Shown: positions 1 through 15,699, numbered from the stretch's first letter. The stretch is 43,877 nucleotides of DNA from JBOGDS01 sp050743075 (GCA_050743075.1 JBOGDS010000026.1:1-43877), one strand, 5' to 3'. The notes: a model not told the origin generated them from the sequence alone. Translations and numbers: made by a program.

Positions 1-64
1 CCGCAACGTCGGTCGCGCCCGGCCCCTTTTCGTCAAGGTCGGTGGGGAAGGCCAAGATGCGCGC

Positions 65-790
65 ATGGATGCGCTGCCTCTGTTGCACACGCTGACGGCG
101 GCGTTCGAGCGTGACGCGGTGCAGACGCCGCTCGACACCAAGCCCACCGCGATGAAGCGCTGGAGCGCCGCCGACCTGATCGCCCATCTGGGCGCGGTCC
201 ATCGCTGGGCGGCGCAGAACGCGCGGAGCACCACCCGTAACCACCGCGACAACGTGCCGGCCATCACCGTGCCGCCGGCCGAGTACTACGCCGAGTCCCG
301 TTCGATCCTGCTCGACACGCTCGACGAGCTCGACCCGAACCAGCGCTGTTACACCTTCCAGTCCGGCAACAAGGTCGTGCGGTTCTGGCATCGTCGGCAG
401 ACCCACGAGACGCTCGTGCACCTGTGGGATCTCCGCAGTGCCGTCGACCCCGAAGCGCGGGCACCGGCGGAGGCCGACCCCGACGCCTACGCAGACGGCA
501 TCGAGGAGTTGTTCAGCGTGTTCGTCGCGAGGGCGGGTCCGGCCGCGCGCACCCCCCTCGCCGGATCGCTCGGGTTGCGGGCCGCCGACATCGATAGGCG
601 CTGGCTGCTGCACCCGGACTGGAGGTTCGTGCCCGACGCACCTGAGACGGCCACGACGGAGGTCACCGGCACTGCCGGCGACCTCATGCTGCTGGGCTGG
701 GATCGCCTCGGCCCGGCCTCCGGACGGTTCGAGATCGAGGGCGAACCGGGCGTGCTCGAGACGTTCCTGCGGTCCAGAGTCCGGCCGTGA
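65..790 (+). CDS. Mycothiol-dependent maleylpyruvate isomerase family (MDMPI/DinB-like) enzyme
   Basis: A 241-aa protein of the actinobacterial MDMPI family, small metal-binding four-helix-bundle enzymes that use or modify mycothiol. The N-terminal bundle carries HLGAVHRWA (H46), and a later helix has HETLVHLWD (E115, H119). His/Glu/His at these places matches the metal triad of the family. The C-terminal part has GTAGDLMLLGWDRL, resembling the family's GTASDLLLxLWGR end motif. The ATG at 65 is followed directly by the conserved first helix; no strong ribosome site is visible. It lies alone upstream of rpoB, where many actinobacteria carry rplJ-rplL. The true substrate cannot be inferred; such proteins are often only generically annotated. 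Confidence 0.8.
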   Translation: MDALPLLHTLTAAFERDAVQTPLDTKPTAMKRWSAADLIAHLGAVHRWAAQNARSTTRNHRDNVPAITVPPAEYYAESRSILLDTLDELDPNQRCYTFQSGNKVVRFWHRRQTHETLVHLWDLRSAVDPEARAPAEADPDAYADGIEELFSVFVARAGPAARTPLAGSLGLRAADIDRRWLLHPDWRFVPDAPETATTEVTGTAGDLMLLGWDRLGPASGRFEIEGEPGVLETFLRSRVRP

Positions 791-967
791 GAACCGGATT
801 TCGGGCGGCAGATTCGTCGCGTTCCGGGCGATTCCCGGCGTAGGGTTCTTGACGAACCGGCATGTCGAGGGGATGCTGCAGGGCAGGCGCAGGCCACATC
901 AAGGCCTGGCCAACAGTACGGCCAGCAGGGAGATGGGACGGAACGTCAAGGGATGACGAACCGCCAC

Positions 968-997
968 TCGACAGCAGTGAGCCTTTTGGGCTAGACT
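968..997 (+). promoter_or_regulatory. Candidate rpoB promoter
   Basis: TCGACA at 968-973 and TAGACT at 992-997, 18 nt apart, fit a housekeeping-sigma promoter with a TAnnnT -10. The -10 sits in a GCC-TTTTG-GGC mini-hairpin context (981-991), and the stretch to about 1020 looks like the leader I recall upstream of rpoB in other actinobacteria. Transcription would start near 1004, giving a leader of about 80 nt. No other convincing signal lies in the 294-nt spacer. Confidence 0.5.
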
Positions 998-1084
998 GCG
1001 ATTTTGCGCTGCCCTCCGCCTTCTCGTGCCCGTGTGGGTGAGGTCTGCGCACGACTCCGACCGTGAGCCCTCGGAAGGACCACC

Positions 1085-4552
<3,468 letters not shown>

Positions 4553-4559
4553 GTTCGTG

Positions 4560-4594
4560 GTGTGGCCGTCGCGCCCCGACGCCGGCAGCCACAC
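4560..4594 (+). other. Intercistronic stem-loop between rpoB and rpoC
   Basis: GTGTGGC (4560-4566) pairs with GCCACAC (4588-4594) in the 95-nt rpoB-rpoC spacer. It has no U-tract, so processing or mRNA stability is more likely than termination of an essential operon. Confidence 0.35.
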
Positions 4595-4647
4595 CGCCAC
4601 GACGACTGAACCAGACGACGTACTGACGATCTGAGAGAAGGAACCAC

Positions 4648-8559
<3,912 letters not shown>

Positions 8560-8573
8560 GCTGCCCGGACCCA

Positions 8574-8604
8574 CGAGCGCCGGGCGCTCGTTCCCAGGTG
8601 GGAA
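8574..8604 (+). terminator. Tandem hairpins after rpoC
   Basis: CGAGCGC (8574-8580) pairs with GCGCTCG (8584-8590) over a 3-nt loop. It is followed at once by TTCCC/GGGAA (8591-8604). The first hairpin starts 14 nt after the rpoC stop codon. The U-tract is missing, as is common for actinobacterial terminators. Confidence 0.5.
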
Positions 8605-8634
8605 CAGGCGCCGGGCGTGTCGCGCGCTCCTGGT

Positions 8635-8646
8635 CACGGATCCGTG
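8635..8646. repeat. 12-bp perfect palindrome
   Basis: CACGGATCCGTG is a self-complementary 12-mer directly before the long inverted repeat that begins at 8648. Without a loop it is a poor RNA hairpin but could be a protein-binding site or the outer part of a repeat element. Confidence 0.45.
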
Positions 8647-8647
8647 G

Positions 8648-8713
8648 TCATGCGTCCCAACTCCGCGAACGGGTCGTCGGATCGCCCGCCATCCGCGGAG
8701 TTGGGACGCGTGA
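8648..8713. repeat. Long inverted repeat in the rpoC-rpsL spacer (REP-like or terminator)
   Basis: A perfect 16-bp inverted repeat has arms at 8652-8667 (GCGTCCCAACTCCGCG) and 8694-8709, separated by 26 nt. With one G-T wobble the stem extends to 20 bp (8648-8713). The interior can form a second small stem (cggg/cccg). It could be a bidirectional terminator separating the rpoBC and str operons, or a copy of a repeated extragenic palindrome. The window has no second copy. Confidence 0.6.
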
Positions 8714-8865
8714 GCCATGCCGTCCACGACGAGCGCGGGGCGCGCGTCCCGGCATGGGAGAACAATTCGCGCATACTACGCATTGGTTCAGACCACTCGA
8801 TCGGACCGCCCCGAAGGGAGGTCGGCACCGGTCGGGAGGGTCGCCCACACAGCGGCGCACTCGCT

Positions 8866-8895
8866 TTGACCTTCGACCGCCCGAGCGGGTAACCT
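8866..8895 (+). promoter_or_regulatory. Candidate str operon (rpsL) promoter
   Basis: TTGACC (8866-8871) and TAACCT (8890-8895) are separated by 18 nt and match actinobacterial -35 and TAnnnT -10 elements. The start point would be near 8902, giving an rpsL leader of about 230 nt. The stretch 8714-8865 before it contains no gene I can support. Confidence 0.5.
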
Positions 8896-9009
8896 CATTC
8901 CTCGTGCCTGGACGTGTCCGGGCCATCCGGCGCGCCCGCGTGCGCATGCCGGAGCACCACCGACCACACGCCGACCGGATCCCCGGGCGGTGCCGGGCCA
9001 GCCGGGGCC

Positions 9010-9131
9010 GACACGCCCGACCGCGGGGGTCGTCGGCAGACCACCGACAGCCCCGGGCTCGACGGCGCTGCGCTATCCGGCCAGCCCGCCGAGAACGTCC
9101 CCAGGACAACAGACGACGCAACGGAGACGCA
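9010..9131 (+). promoter_or_regulatory. rpsL leader with element shared with the rpsJ leader
   Basis: Positions 9010-9032 are identical over 23 nt to 13631-13653 in the rpsJ leader. The core folds as CGACC-GCGGG-GGTCG. It is followed here by GTCGG/CCGAC pairing options but not by the long complementary arm found before rpsJ. GGAG at 9123-9126 is the ribosome site for the GTG start at 9132. Confidence 0.45.
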
Positions 9132-9506
9132 GTGCCCACGATCCAGCAGCTGGTCCGCAAGGGCCGCCAGGACAAGGTCGCCAAGACCAGGACCCCCGCG
9201 CTCAAGGGCAGCCCGCAGCGCCGTGGGGTGTGCACGCGCGTCTACACCACGACTCCGAAGAAGCCGAACTCGGCGCTGCGCAAGGTCGCGCGCGTCCGGC
9301 TGACCAGCCAGATCGAGGTCACCGCCTACATCCCCGGTGTCGGGCACAACCTGCAGGAGCACTCGATGGTGCTCGTGCGCGGCGGCCGGGTGAAGGACCT
9401 GCCGGGCGTTCGTTACAAGATCGTCCGAGGATCGCTCGACACGCAGGGCGTGAAGAACCGTAAGCAGGCACGCAGCCGGTACGGCGCGAAGAAGGAGAAG
9501 AGCTGA
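9132..9506 (+). CDS. rpsL: 30S ribosomal protein S12
   Basis: S12, 124 aa, of the decoding centre. The reading frame is open far upstream, but the family begins MPTIQQLVRKGR, so GTG at 9132 is the start. The streptomycin positions K43 (TTTPKKPNS) and K88 (GGRVKDLPG) carry the wild-type lysines. The stop TGA overlaps the rpsG ATG by one base (TGATG), so translation is probably coupled. First gene of the str operon. Confidence 0.98.
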   Translation: MPTIQQLVRKGRQDKVAKTRTPALKGSPQRRGVCTRVYTTTPKKPNSALRKVARVRLTSQIEVTAYIPGVGHNLQEHSMVLVRGGRVKDLPGVRYKIVRGSLDTQGVKNRKQARSRYGAKKEKS

Positions 9507-9976
9507 TGCCGCGCAAGGGCCCTGCGCAGAAGCGCCCGATCGTCGTCGACCCGGTCTACGACTCCCCGCTGGTCACCCAGCTGGTCAACAAGGTGCTGAC
9601 CGACGGCAAGAAGTCGGTCGCCGAGTCGATCGTGCACGGCGCGCTCGAGGGCGCCCGCGAGAAGACCGGCACCGACCCCGTCGTCACACTCAAGCGGGCG
9701 CTGGACAACGTCAAGCCGACCCTCGAGGTGAAGAGCCGCCGGGTCGGCGGGGCCACCTATCAGGTCCCAGTGGAGGTTCGCGCCAACCGCAGCACCACCC
9801 TGGCTCTCCGCTGGCTGGTCAGTTACTCGCGCGCCCGCCGTGAGAAGACCATGACCGAGCGGCTGATGAACGAGCTCCTCGACGCCTCCAACGGCCTCGG
9901 CGCGAGTGTCAAGCGCCGCGAGGACACCCACAAGATGGCCGAGTCCAACAAGGCCTTCGCCCACTACCGCTGGTAA
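9506..9976 (+). CDS. rpsG: 30S ribosomal protein S7
   Basis: S7, 156 aa, the standard length. It nucleates assembly of the 30S head and binds the 3' major domain of 16S rRNA. It begins MPRKGPAQKR and contains the conserved ESIVHGALEGA and RREDTHKMAESNKAFAHYRW regions. It overlaps the rpsL stop by one nt and is followed 12 nt later by fusA. Confidence 0.98.
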   Translation: MPRKGPAQKRPIVVDPVYDSPLVTQLVNKVLTDGKKSVAESIVHGALEGAREKTGTDPVVTLKRALDNVKPTLEVKSRRVGGATYQVPVEVRANRSTTLALRWLVSYSRARREKTMTERLMNELLDASNGLGASVKRREDTHKMAESNKAFAHYRW

Positions 9977-9988
9977 GTAGCCCGACAG

Positions 9989-12100
9989 ATGAGAATCGAC
10001 GCACCCACGATGGCCACCGATCTGGCCATGGTCCGCAACATCGGGATCATGGCCCACATCGACGCGGGCAAGACCACGACGACCGAGCGGATCCTGTACT
10101 ACACCGGCATCAACTACAAGATCGGTGAGGTCCACGAGGGCGCGGCCACCATGGATTGGATGGAGCAGGAGCAGGAGCGCGGCATCACCATCACCTCGGC
10201 GGCCACCACCACCCAGTGGGACGGCCACACCATCAACATCATCGACACGCCCGGGCACGTCGACTTCACTGTCGAGGTGGAGCGGTCGCTGCGCGTCCTC
10301 GACGGCGCGGTCGCGGTCTTCGACGCAGTCGCCGGAGTCGAGCCGCAGTCCGAGCAGGTGTGGCGCCAGGCGAGCAAATACCACGTTCCCCGGATCTGCT
10401 TCGTCAACAAGCTCGACCGGGTCGGCGCCGAGTTCCATCGCTGCGTCGACATGATCGTCACGCGGCTCAAGGCCGTGCCGCTGGTCGTCCAGCTCCCGAT
10501 CGGGGCCGAGGCCGACTTCCGCGGCGTCATCGACCTGGTCGCCATGAAGGCGCTGGTCTGGAGCGCCGAGGCCGAGAAGGGCGAGATGTACGACACCGTC
10601 GACATCCCCGCCACCCATGCCGAGGCGGCCGGCGAGTACCGCGACAAGCTGCTCGAGACCATCGCCGAGCACGATGACGAGATGATGGAGCTCTACCTCG
10701 AGGGCCGCGAGCCCACCGAGGAGGCCCTGATCGCGGCGATCCGTCGGGCGACGATCGCCAGCAAGCTCACTCCCGTCCTGTGCGGTTCGGCGTTCAAGAA
10801 CAAGGGTGTGCAGCCCATGCTCGACGCCGTCGTCCGCTACCTGCCGTCGCCGCTCGACGTCGGCGCCGTCGAGGGCCATGCGGTCGGCGACGAGAACGAG
10901 GTCATGACCCGTGAGCCCGACGAGGACACCCCGGTGTCCGCGCTGGCGTTCAAGATCATGAGCGACCAGCACCTCGGCAAGCTCACGTTCGTCCGCGTCT
11001 ACTCCGGCACGCTCACGTCGGGCACCCAGGTGCTGAACAGCACCAAGGACCACAAGGAGCGGATCGGCAAGATCTACCGGATGCACGCGAACAAACGTGA
11101 GGAGATAGCACGGGCCAGTGCCGGCCAGATCGTCGCGGTCATGGGGCTGAAGAACACCACGACCGGCGACACGCTGTGCGCTGCCGACGCTCCTGTGATC
11201 CTGGAGTCGATGACCTTCCCGGCGCCGGTCATCTCGGTCGCCATCGAGCCCAGGACCAAGAGTGACCAGGAGAAGCTCGGCGCGGCGATCCAGCGGCTCT
11301 CCGAGGAGGACCCGACCTTCCAGGTCCGCACCGACGACGACACCGGCCAGACCATCATCTCCGGGATGGGCGAGTTGCACCTCGAGGTGCTGGTCGAACG
11401 GATGAAGCGCGAGTTCCGGGTCGTGGCCAATGTCGGTAAGCCGCAGGTGGCCTATCGCGAGACCATCCGCCGCGAGGTCGAGAAGGTCACCTACACCCAC
11501 AAGAAGCAGACGGGTGGGTCCGGGCAGTTCGCCAAGGTCATCATCGACATCAAGCCCACCGGCGGCGAGGGCGACGGCGGCTACGAGTTCGTCAATGCCG
11601 TCACCGGCGGCCGCATCCCGCGCGAGTACATCCCCGCCGTCGACGAGGGCATCCAGGAGGCGATGGAGTTCGGCGTCGTCGCCGGATACCCGCTGGTGGA
11701 CGTCCAGGTCACGCTCCGCGACGGCGCCTTTCACGACGTGGACTCTTCGGAGCTCGCGTTCAAGATCGCCGGCTCGATGGCGTTCAAAGAGGCGGCTCGG
11801 CGGGCCGACCCCGTGCTTCTCGAGCCGATGTTCGCCGTCGAGGTGACGACGCCCGAGGACTACATGGGCGACGTTATCGGCGACCTCAACTCCCGCCGTG
11901 GCCACATCCAGGCCATGGAGGAGCGTGCCGGCGCCCGCGTCGTCAAGGCGCTGGTCCCGCTGTCTGAGATGTTCGGCTACGTCGGGGACCTGCGCAGCAA
12001 GACCCAGGGCCGGGCAAGCTACTCGATGCAGTTCGACTCCTACGCCGAGGTTCCCAAGAACGTCGCGGAGGAGATCATCAAGAAGGTCCGGGGCGAGTAA
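9989..12100 (+). CDS. fusA: Elongation factor G
   Basis: EF-G, the translocation GTPase, 703 aa if started at ATG 9989. The G1 motif AHIDAGKTT lies at residues 22-30, followed by the RGITI switch, DTPGHVDF and NKLD motifs. Domains II to V are complete, ending in the normal KVRGE tail. The alternative ATG at 10010 gives MATDLAMVRN, closer to the family's usual N-terminus, and shortens it to 696 aa. Neither start has a strong Shine-Dalgarno; AAGTAG (9975-9980) favours the upstream one slightly. Confidence 0.97.
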   Translation: MRIDAPTMATDLAMVRNIGIMAHIDAGKTTTTERILYYTGINYKIGEVHEGAATMDWMEQEQERGITITSAATTTQWDGHTINIIDTPGHVDFTVEVERSLRVLDGAVAVFDAVAGVEPQSEQVWRQASKYHVPRICFVNKLDRVGAEFHRCVDMIVTRLKAVPLVVQLPIGAEADFRGVIDLVAMKALVWSAEAEKGEMYDTVDIPATHAEAAGEYRDKLLETIAEHDDEMMELYLEGREPTEEALIAAIRRATIASKLTPVLCGSAFKNKGVQPMLDAVVRYLPSPLDVGAVEGHAVGDENEVMTREPDEDTPVSALAFKIMSDQHLGKLTFVRVYSGTLTSGTQVLNSTKDHKERIGKIYRMHANKREEIARASAGQIVAVMGLKNTTTGDTLCAADAPVILESMTFPAPVISVAIEPRTKSDQEKLGAAIQRLSEEDPTFQVRTDDDTGQTIISGMGELHLEVLVERMKREFRVVANVGKPQVAYRETIRREVEKVTYTHKKQTGGSGQFAKVIIDIKPTGGEGDGGYEFVNAVTGGRIPREYIPAVDEGIQEAMEFGVVAGYPLVDVQVTLRDGAFHDVDSSELAFKIAGSMAFKEAARRADPVLLEPMFAVEVTTPEDYMGDVIGDLNSRRGHIQAMEERAGARVVKALVPLSEMFGYVGDLRSKTQGRASYSMQFDSYAEVPKNVAEEIIKKVRGE

Positions 12101-12185
12101 CGACGCCGCGGGCCCTCACCCGGCCCCTAACCCCCAACCGCAAGCCGTTATCGGCAACCGCGAGTCCTAACAGGAGGACCAGAAA

Positions 12186-13382
12186 GTGGCGAAGGCGAAG
12201 TTCGAGCGGACCAAGCCGCACGTCAACGTCGGCACCATCGGTCACATCGACCATGGCAAGACGACGCTGACCGCGGCGATCACGAAGGTCCTGCACGACA
12301 AGCACCCGGACCTCAACCCGTTCACGCCGTTCGACGAGATCGACAAGGCGCCGGAGGAGAAGCAGCGCGGCATCACGATCTCGATCGCTCACGTCGAGTA
12401 CCAGACGGAGAAGCGGCACTACGCGCACGTCGACTGCCCCGGTCACGCCGACTACATCAAGAACATGATCACCGGCGCGGCGCAGATGGACGGCGCCATC
12501 CTCGTCGTGGCAGCGACCGATGGCCCGATGCCGCAGACGAAGGAGCACGTCCTCCTGGCCCGCCAGGTCGGCGTCCCCTACATCGTCGTGGCGCTGAACA
12601 AGGCCGACATGGTCGACGACGAGGAGATCCTCGAGCTCGTCGAACTGGAGGTCCGTGAGCTGCTGTCCAACTACGAGTTCCCCGGCGACGACGTCCCGGT
12701 GATCCGGGTGTCGGCACTCAAGGCGCTCGAGGGCGACGCCGAGTGGAGCGAGAAGCTCATGTCGCTCATGGACGCCGTCGACGAGTACATCCCCGAGCCG
12801 GTGCGAGAGACGGCCAAGCCGTTCCTGATGCCGATCGAGGACGTATTCACGATCACCGGACGCGGCACCGTCGTCACCGGCCGGGTCGAGCGCGGCATCC
12901 TCAAGGTCAACGAGGAGGTCGAGCTCGTCGGCATCCGGGAGGACGCTGCGCAGAAGACAGTCGTCACCGGCGTCGAGATGTTCCGCAAGCTCCTCGACGA
13001 GGCCCGTGCGGGCGAGAACGTCGGCCTCCTGCTCCGCGGCACCAAGAAGGAGGACGTGGAGCGTGGCATGGTCGTCGTCAAGCCTGGCACGACCACCCCG
13101 CACACCAACTTCGAGGCGCGGGTCTACATCCTGTCCAAGGACGAGGGTGGCCGGCACACGCCGTTCTTCAACAACTACCGCCCGCAGTTCTACTTCCGCA
13201 CCACCGACGTGACCGGCGTCGTGACCCTCCCCGAGGGCACCGAGATGGTCATGCCCGGCGACACCACCCAGATGTCCGTCGAGCTGATCCAGCCGATCGC
13301 GATGGAGGAGCAGCTGCGGTTCGCGATCCGCGAGGGTGGCCGCACCGTCGGCGCCGGCCGGGTCACGAAGATCAACAAGTAG
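12186..13382 (+). CDS. tuf: Elongation factor Tu
   Basis: EF-Tu, the GTPase that delivers aminoacyl-tRNA, 398 aa. GTG at 12186 is preceded by AGGAGGA (12172-12178). G motifs are GHIDHGKT, the RGITI switch, DCPGHADY and NKAD (NKAD, rather than the NKCD of E. coli, is usual in actinobacteria). Domain II and III motifs GRGTVVTGRVERG and RTVGAGRVTKI are intact. Last gene of the str operon; a strong hairpin follows 8 nt after the stop. Confidence 0.98.
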   Translation: MAKAKFERTKPHVNVGTIGHIDHGKTTLTAAITKVLHDKHPDLNPFTPFDEIDKAPEEKQRGITISIAHVEYQTEKRHYAHVDCPGHADYIKNMITGAAQMDGAILVVAATDGPMPQTKEHVLLARQVGVPYIVVALNKADMVDDEEILELVELEVRELLSNYEFPGDDVPVIRVSALKALEGDAEWSEKLMSLMDAVDEYIPEPVRETAKPFLMPIEDVFTITGRGTVVTGRVERGILKVNEEVELVGIREDAAQKTVVTGVEMFRKLLDEARAGENVGLLLRGTKKEDVERGMVVVKPGTTTPHTNFEARVYILSKDEGGRHTPFFNNYRPQFYFRTTDVTGVVTLPEGTEMVMPGDTTQMSVELIQPIAMEEQLRFAIREGGRTVGAGRVTKINK

Positions 13383-13390
13383 GTTGCGCC

Positions 13391-13427
13391 GCAGCGGGGC
13401 CGAGGCTGCAGGGCCCGGCCCCGCTGC
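13391..13427 (+). terminator. str operon terminator
   Basis: A perfect 12-bp GC-rich stem, GCAGCGGGGCCG (13391-13402) with its complement at 13416-13427, has a 13-nt loop and begins 8 nt after the tuf stop. There is no U-tract, typical for high-GC actinobacteria. Confidence 0.7.
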
Positions 13428-13438
13428 ACCCGCGTCGA

Positions 13439-13469
13439 TTGGCCAGCGGCAGCCCGCCTCTGGCATACT
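13439..13469 (+). promoter_or_regulatory. Candidate S10 operon promoter
   Basis: CATACT (13464-13469) lies in TGGCATACTGTCC, a context I recall before rpsJ in other actinobacteria. TTGGCC (13439-13444) is a possible -35, with a rather long 19-nt spacer. Initiation near 13476 would give a leader of about 257 nt. Confidence 0.45.
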
Positions 13470-13630
13470 GTCCTGGTTGCTCGGCGGAGGCCGCCGGGGC
13501 GCGCGCGCCGATGGTTCGCGGCCGTTACGGAGACCTCCACCCGATGTCCGGCCGCGACCCAGCCGGGCCTTTCGAGTTTCCCGCTATCCGACGAGTCGCA
13601 CGCCTGCGCCGGACTCCGGCCAGGGTGCGC

Positions 13631-13671
13631 GACACGCCCGACCGCGGGGGTCGGAGGCCCGACCCCCGCGG
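13631..13671 (+). promoter_or_regulatory. rpsJ leader attenuator-like hairpin with alternative fold
   Basis: CCGCGGGGGTCGG (13642-13654) pairs perfectly over 13 bp with 13659-13671 across a 4-nt loop. The left arm lies inside the 23-nt element shared with the rpsL leader (13631-13653), which alone can fold as CGACC-GCGGG-GGTCG. The two folds exclude each other, as in an attenuation or ribosomal-protein autoregulation switch. The hairpin ends 61 nt before the rpsJ start. Confidence 0.55.
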
Positions 13672-13732
13672 CCACCAGAAAGTGCACGGCCCGGTTCGCA
13701 ACAGCGGCACGAGAGAAGGACGACACGCAGCC

Positions 13733-14041
13733 ATGGCGGGACAGAAGATCCGCATCCGGCTCAAGGCCTACGACCACGAGGTCATCGACACGTCGGCGCG
13801 CAAGATCGTCGACACGGTGACGCGCACCGGCGCGCAGGTCGCGGGTCCGGTGCCGCTGCCGACGGAGAAGAACGTGTACTGCGTCATCCGCTCGCCGCAC
13901 AAGTACAAGGACAGCCGCGAGCACTTCGAGATGCGGACGCACAAGCGGCTCATCGACATCATCGACCCCACGCCGAAGACCGTCGACTCGCTCATGCGGC
14001 TCGACCTGCCGGCCGGGGTCGACATCGAGATCAAGCTGTAG
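13733..14041 (+). CDS. rpsJ: 30S ribosomal protein S10
   Basis: S10 (NusE), 102 aa, part of the 30S head and of antitermination complexes with NusB. ATG at 13733 gives the family start MAGQKIRIRLKAYDHEVID. The ribosome site AGAAGGA (13714-13720) is 12 nt away, somewhat distant. First gene of the S10 operon, after a long structured leader. Confidence 0.98.
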   Translation: MAGQKIRIRLKAYDHEVIDTSARKIVDTVTRTGAQVAGPVPLPTEKNVYCVIRSPHKYKDSREHFEMRTHKRLIDIIDPTPKTVDSLMRLDLPAGVDIEIKL

Positions 14042-14055
14042 AGGACGCGCCAGCG

Positions 14056-14727
14056 ATGACGACACGCGTTACGGAGCAGGCGGGCAGTGCTGTTCTCAAG
14101 GGCCTGCTCGGCGAGAAGCTCGGCATGACCCAGGTGTGGGACGAGAACAACCGCATCGTCCCGGTCACCGTGGTCAAGGCCGGACCGTGCGTCGTGACCC
14201 ACGTCCGCACGCCGCAGTTCGACGGCTACGACGCCGTGCAGATCGCCTACGGCGCGCCGAACCCGCGCAAGGTCACCAAGGCGATGCAGGGTCACTTCGC
14301 GAGGTCCGGCGCTACGCCGCGCCGTCACACCGCCGAGCTGCGTACGTCCGACGCGTCCGAGTACACCCTGGGCCAGGAGCTCACGGTCGAGCTGTTCGAG
14401 GCCGGCCAGATCGTCGACGTGGTGGGAACCACCAAGGGCAAGGGCTTCGCGGGCGTGATGAAGCGCCACGGTTTCTCCGGTGTCGGCGCGAGCCACGGCT
14501 CGCACAAGAACCACCGTAAGCCGGGCTCGATCGGCGGCGCCTCGACACCGAGCCGGGTGTTCAGGGGGCAGCGCATGCCCGGCCGGATGGGCAGCGCCCG
14601 CGTCACCGCACAGAACATCAGCGTCCAGGCCGTCGACGCCGAGAAGGGGCTGCTGCTGCTCAAGGGCGCCGTGCCCGGTCCGACCGGTGGGCTCGTGCTC
14701 GTCAAGACCGCCGCGAAGGGGGCCTGA
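14056..14727 (+). CDS. rplC: 50S ribosomal protein L3
   Basis: L3, 223 aa, one of the earliest 23S rRNA binders near the peptidyl transferase centre. The frame is open well upstream, but ATG 14056, preceded by GAGGAC (14041-14046), leads quickly into LKGLLGEKLGMTQVW. The extended internal loop with KRHGFSGVGASHGSHK and the RMPGRMG motif is present. The roughly 12-residue N-terminal lead (TTRVTEQAGSAV) precedes the core fold. Lies 14 nt after rpsJ. Confidence 0.97.
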   Translation: MTTRVTEQAGSAVLKGLLGEKLGMTQVWDENNRIVPVTVVKAGPCVVTHVRTPQFDGYDAVQIAYGAPNPRKVTKAMQGHFARSGATPRRHTAELRTSDASEYTLGQELTVELFEAGQIVDVVGTTKGKGFAGVMKRHGFSGVGASHGSHKNHRKPGSIGGASTPSRVFRGQRMPGRMGSARVTAQNISVQAVDAEKGLLLLKGAVPGPTGGLVLVKTAAKGA

Positions 14728-14728
14728 C

Positions 14729-15397
14729 ATGACCACCGTGGACGTCCGGAGCGCCAAGGGCCGCAAGACCGGCACCGTGGAGCTGCCCGCCGACGTGTTC
14801 GACGTGCAGGTCAACGTGCCACTGATCCACCAGGTCGTCGTGGCGCAGCTAGCCGCCGCCCGCCAGGGCACGCACAGCACCAAGACCCGTGCCGAGGTGC
14901 GCGGCGGTGGGCGCAAGCCACACCGCCAGAAGGGCACCGGCCGGGCCCGCCAGGGCTCGATCCGCGCGCCCCAGTTCACCGGCGGTGGCGTCGTGCACGG
15001 CCCGACGCCGCGTGACTACGCGCAGCGGACGCCGAAGAAGATGAAGGCGGCTGCCCTGCGCGGCGCGCTCTCCGACCGCGGCCGGCACGGCCGGGTCCAC
15101 GTCGTCGCCGGGTTCGTCGACGGTGACGCGCCGTCCACGAAGTCGGCTCTGGCGGTGCTGGGCAAGGTCACCGAGCGGGCGAACGTGCTGGCGGTCTTCG
15201 CCCGCGGCGACGCGGTGACGGTCAAGAGCCTGCGCAATGTGCCGGAGGTCCACCTGATCGCCGCAGACCAGCTCAACACGTACGACGTGCTGTGCTCCGA
15301 CGACGTCGTGTTCACCAAGGCCGCTCTGGAGGCGTTCCTCGGGACCCGCGCAGCGCAGAAGCCGGCCGGGACGACCGAGGAGGAGGAGGGCCAGTGA
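14729..15397 (+). CDS. rplD: 50S ribosomal protein L4
   Basis: L4, 222 aa, lining the exit tunnel; in other bacteria it also represses its own S10 operon. ATG 14729 begins MTTVDVRSAKGRKTGTVELP. The tunnel loop with KTRAEVRGGGRKPHRQKGTG is intact. The C-terminus carries a short acidic tail (TTEEEEGQ). The stop overlaps the rplW GTG by 4 nt (GTGA). Confidence 0.97.
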   Translation: MTTVDVRSAKGRKTGTVELPADVFDVQVNVPLIHQVVVAQLAAARQGTHSTKTRAEVRGGGRKPHRQKGTGRARQGSIRAPQFTGGGVVHGPTPRDYAQRTPKKMKAAALRGALSDRGRHGRVHVVAGFVDGDAPSTKSALAVLGKVTERANVLAVFARGDAVTVKSLRNVPEVHLIAADQLNTYDVLCSDDVVFTKAALEAFLGTRAAQKPAGTTEEEEGQ

Positions 15398-15699
15398 GCT
15401 CCGTTCACAAGAGCCATCGCGACGTCCTGCGAGGCCCGGTCGTCTCCGAGAAGAGTTACGGCCTGCTCGACGAGAACAAGTACACCTTCGTGGTCGCGCC
15501 CGACGCGAACAAGACCGAGATCAAGATCGCGGTCGAGAAGGTGTTCAACGTGACCGTGACCGGCGTGAACACCCTCAACCGCGAGGGCAAGCGCCGCCGC
15601 ACCCGCTTCGGGACGGGCAAGCGGCCCGACACCAAGCGCGCGATCGTCACCGTCGCCGAGGGCCAGCGCATCGACATCTTCGGGGGCCCGGTCTCCTGA
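15394..15699 (+). CDS. rplW: 50S ribosomal protein L23
   Basis: L23, 101 aa, at the tunnel exit where trigger factor and SRP dock. The GTG at 15394 overlaps the L4 stop. The sequence shows VVSEKSYGLLDENKYTF near the start and the central KVFNVTVTGVNTL region, followed by the basic RRRTRFGTGKRPDTKRAIV loop. Confidence 0.97.
   Translation: MSSVHKSHRDVLRGPVVSEKSYGLLDENKYTFVVAPDANKTEIKIAVEKVFNVTVTGVNTLNREGKRRRTRFGTGKRPDTKRAIVTVAEGQRIDIFGGPVS

Noticed and set aside
12101..12185. Possible separate tuf promoter in the fusA-tuf gap
   Set aside because: No matched -35/-10 pair is visible in these 85 nt. Co-transcription with the str operon is sufficient.
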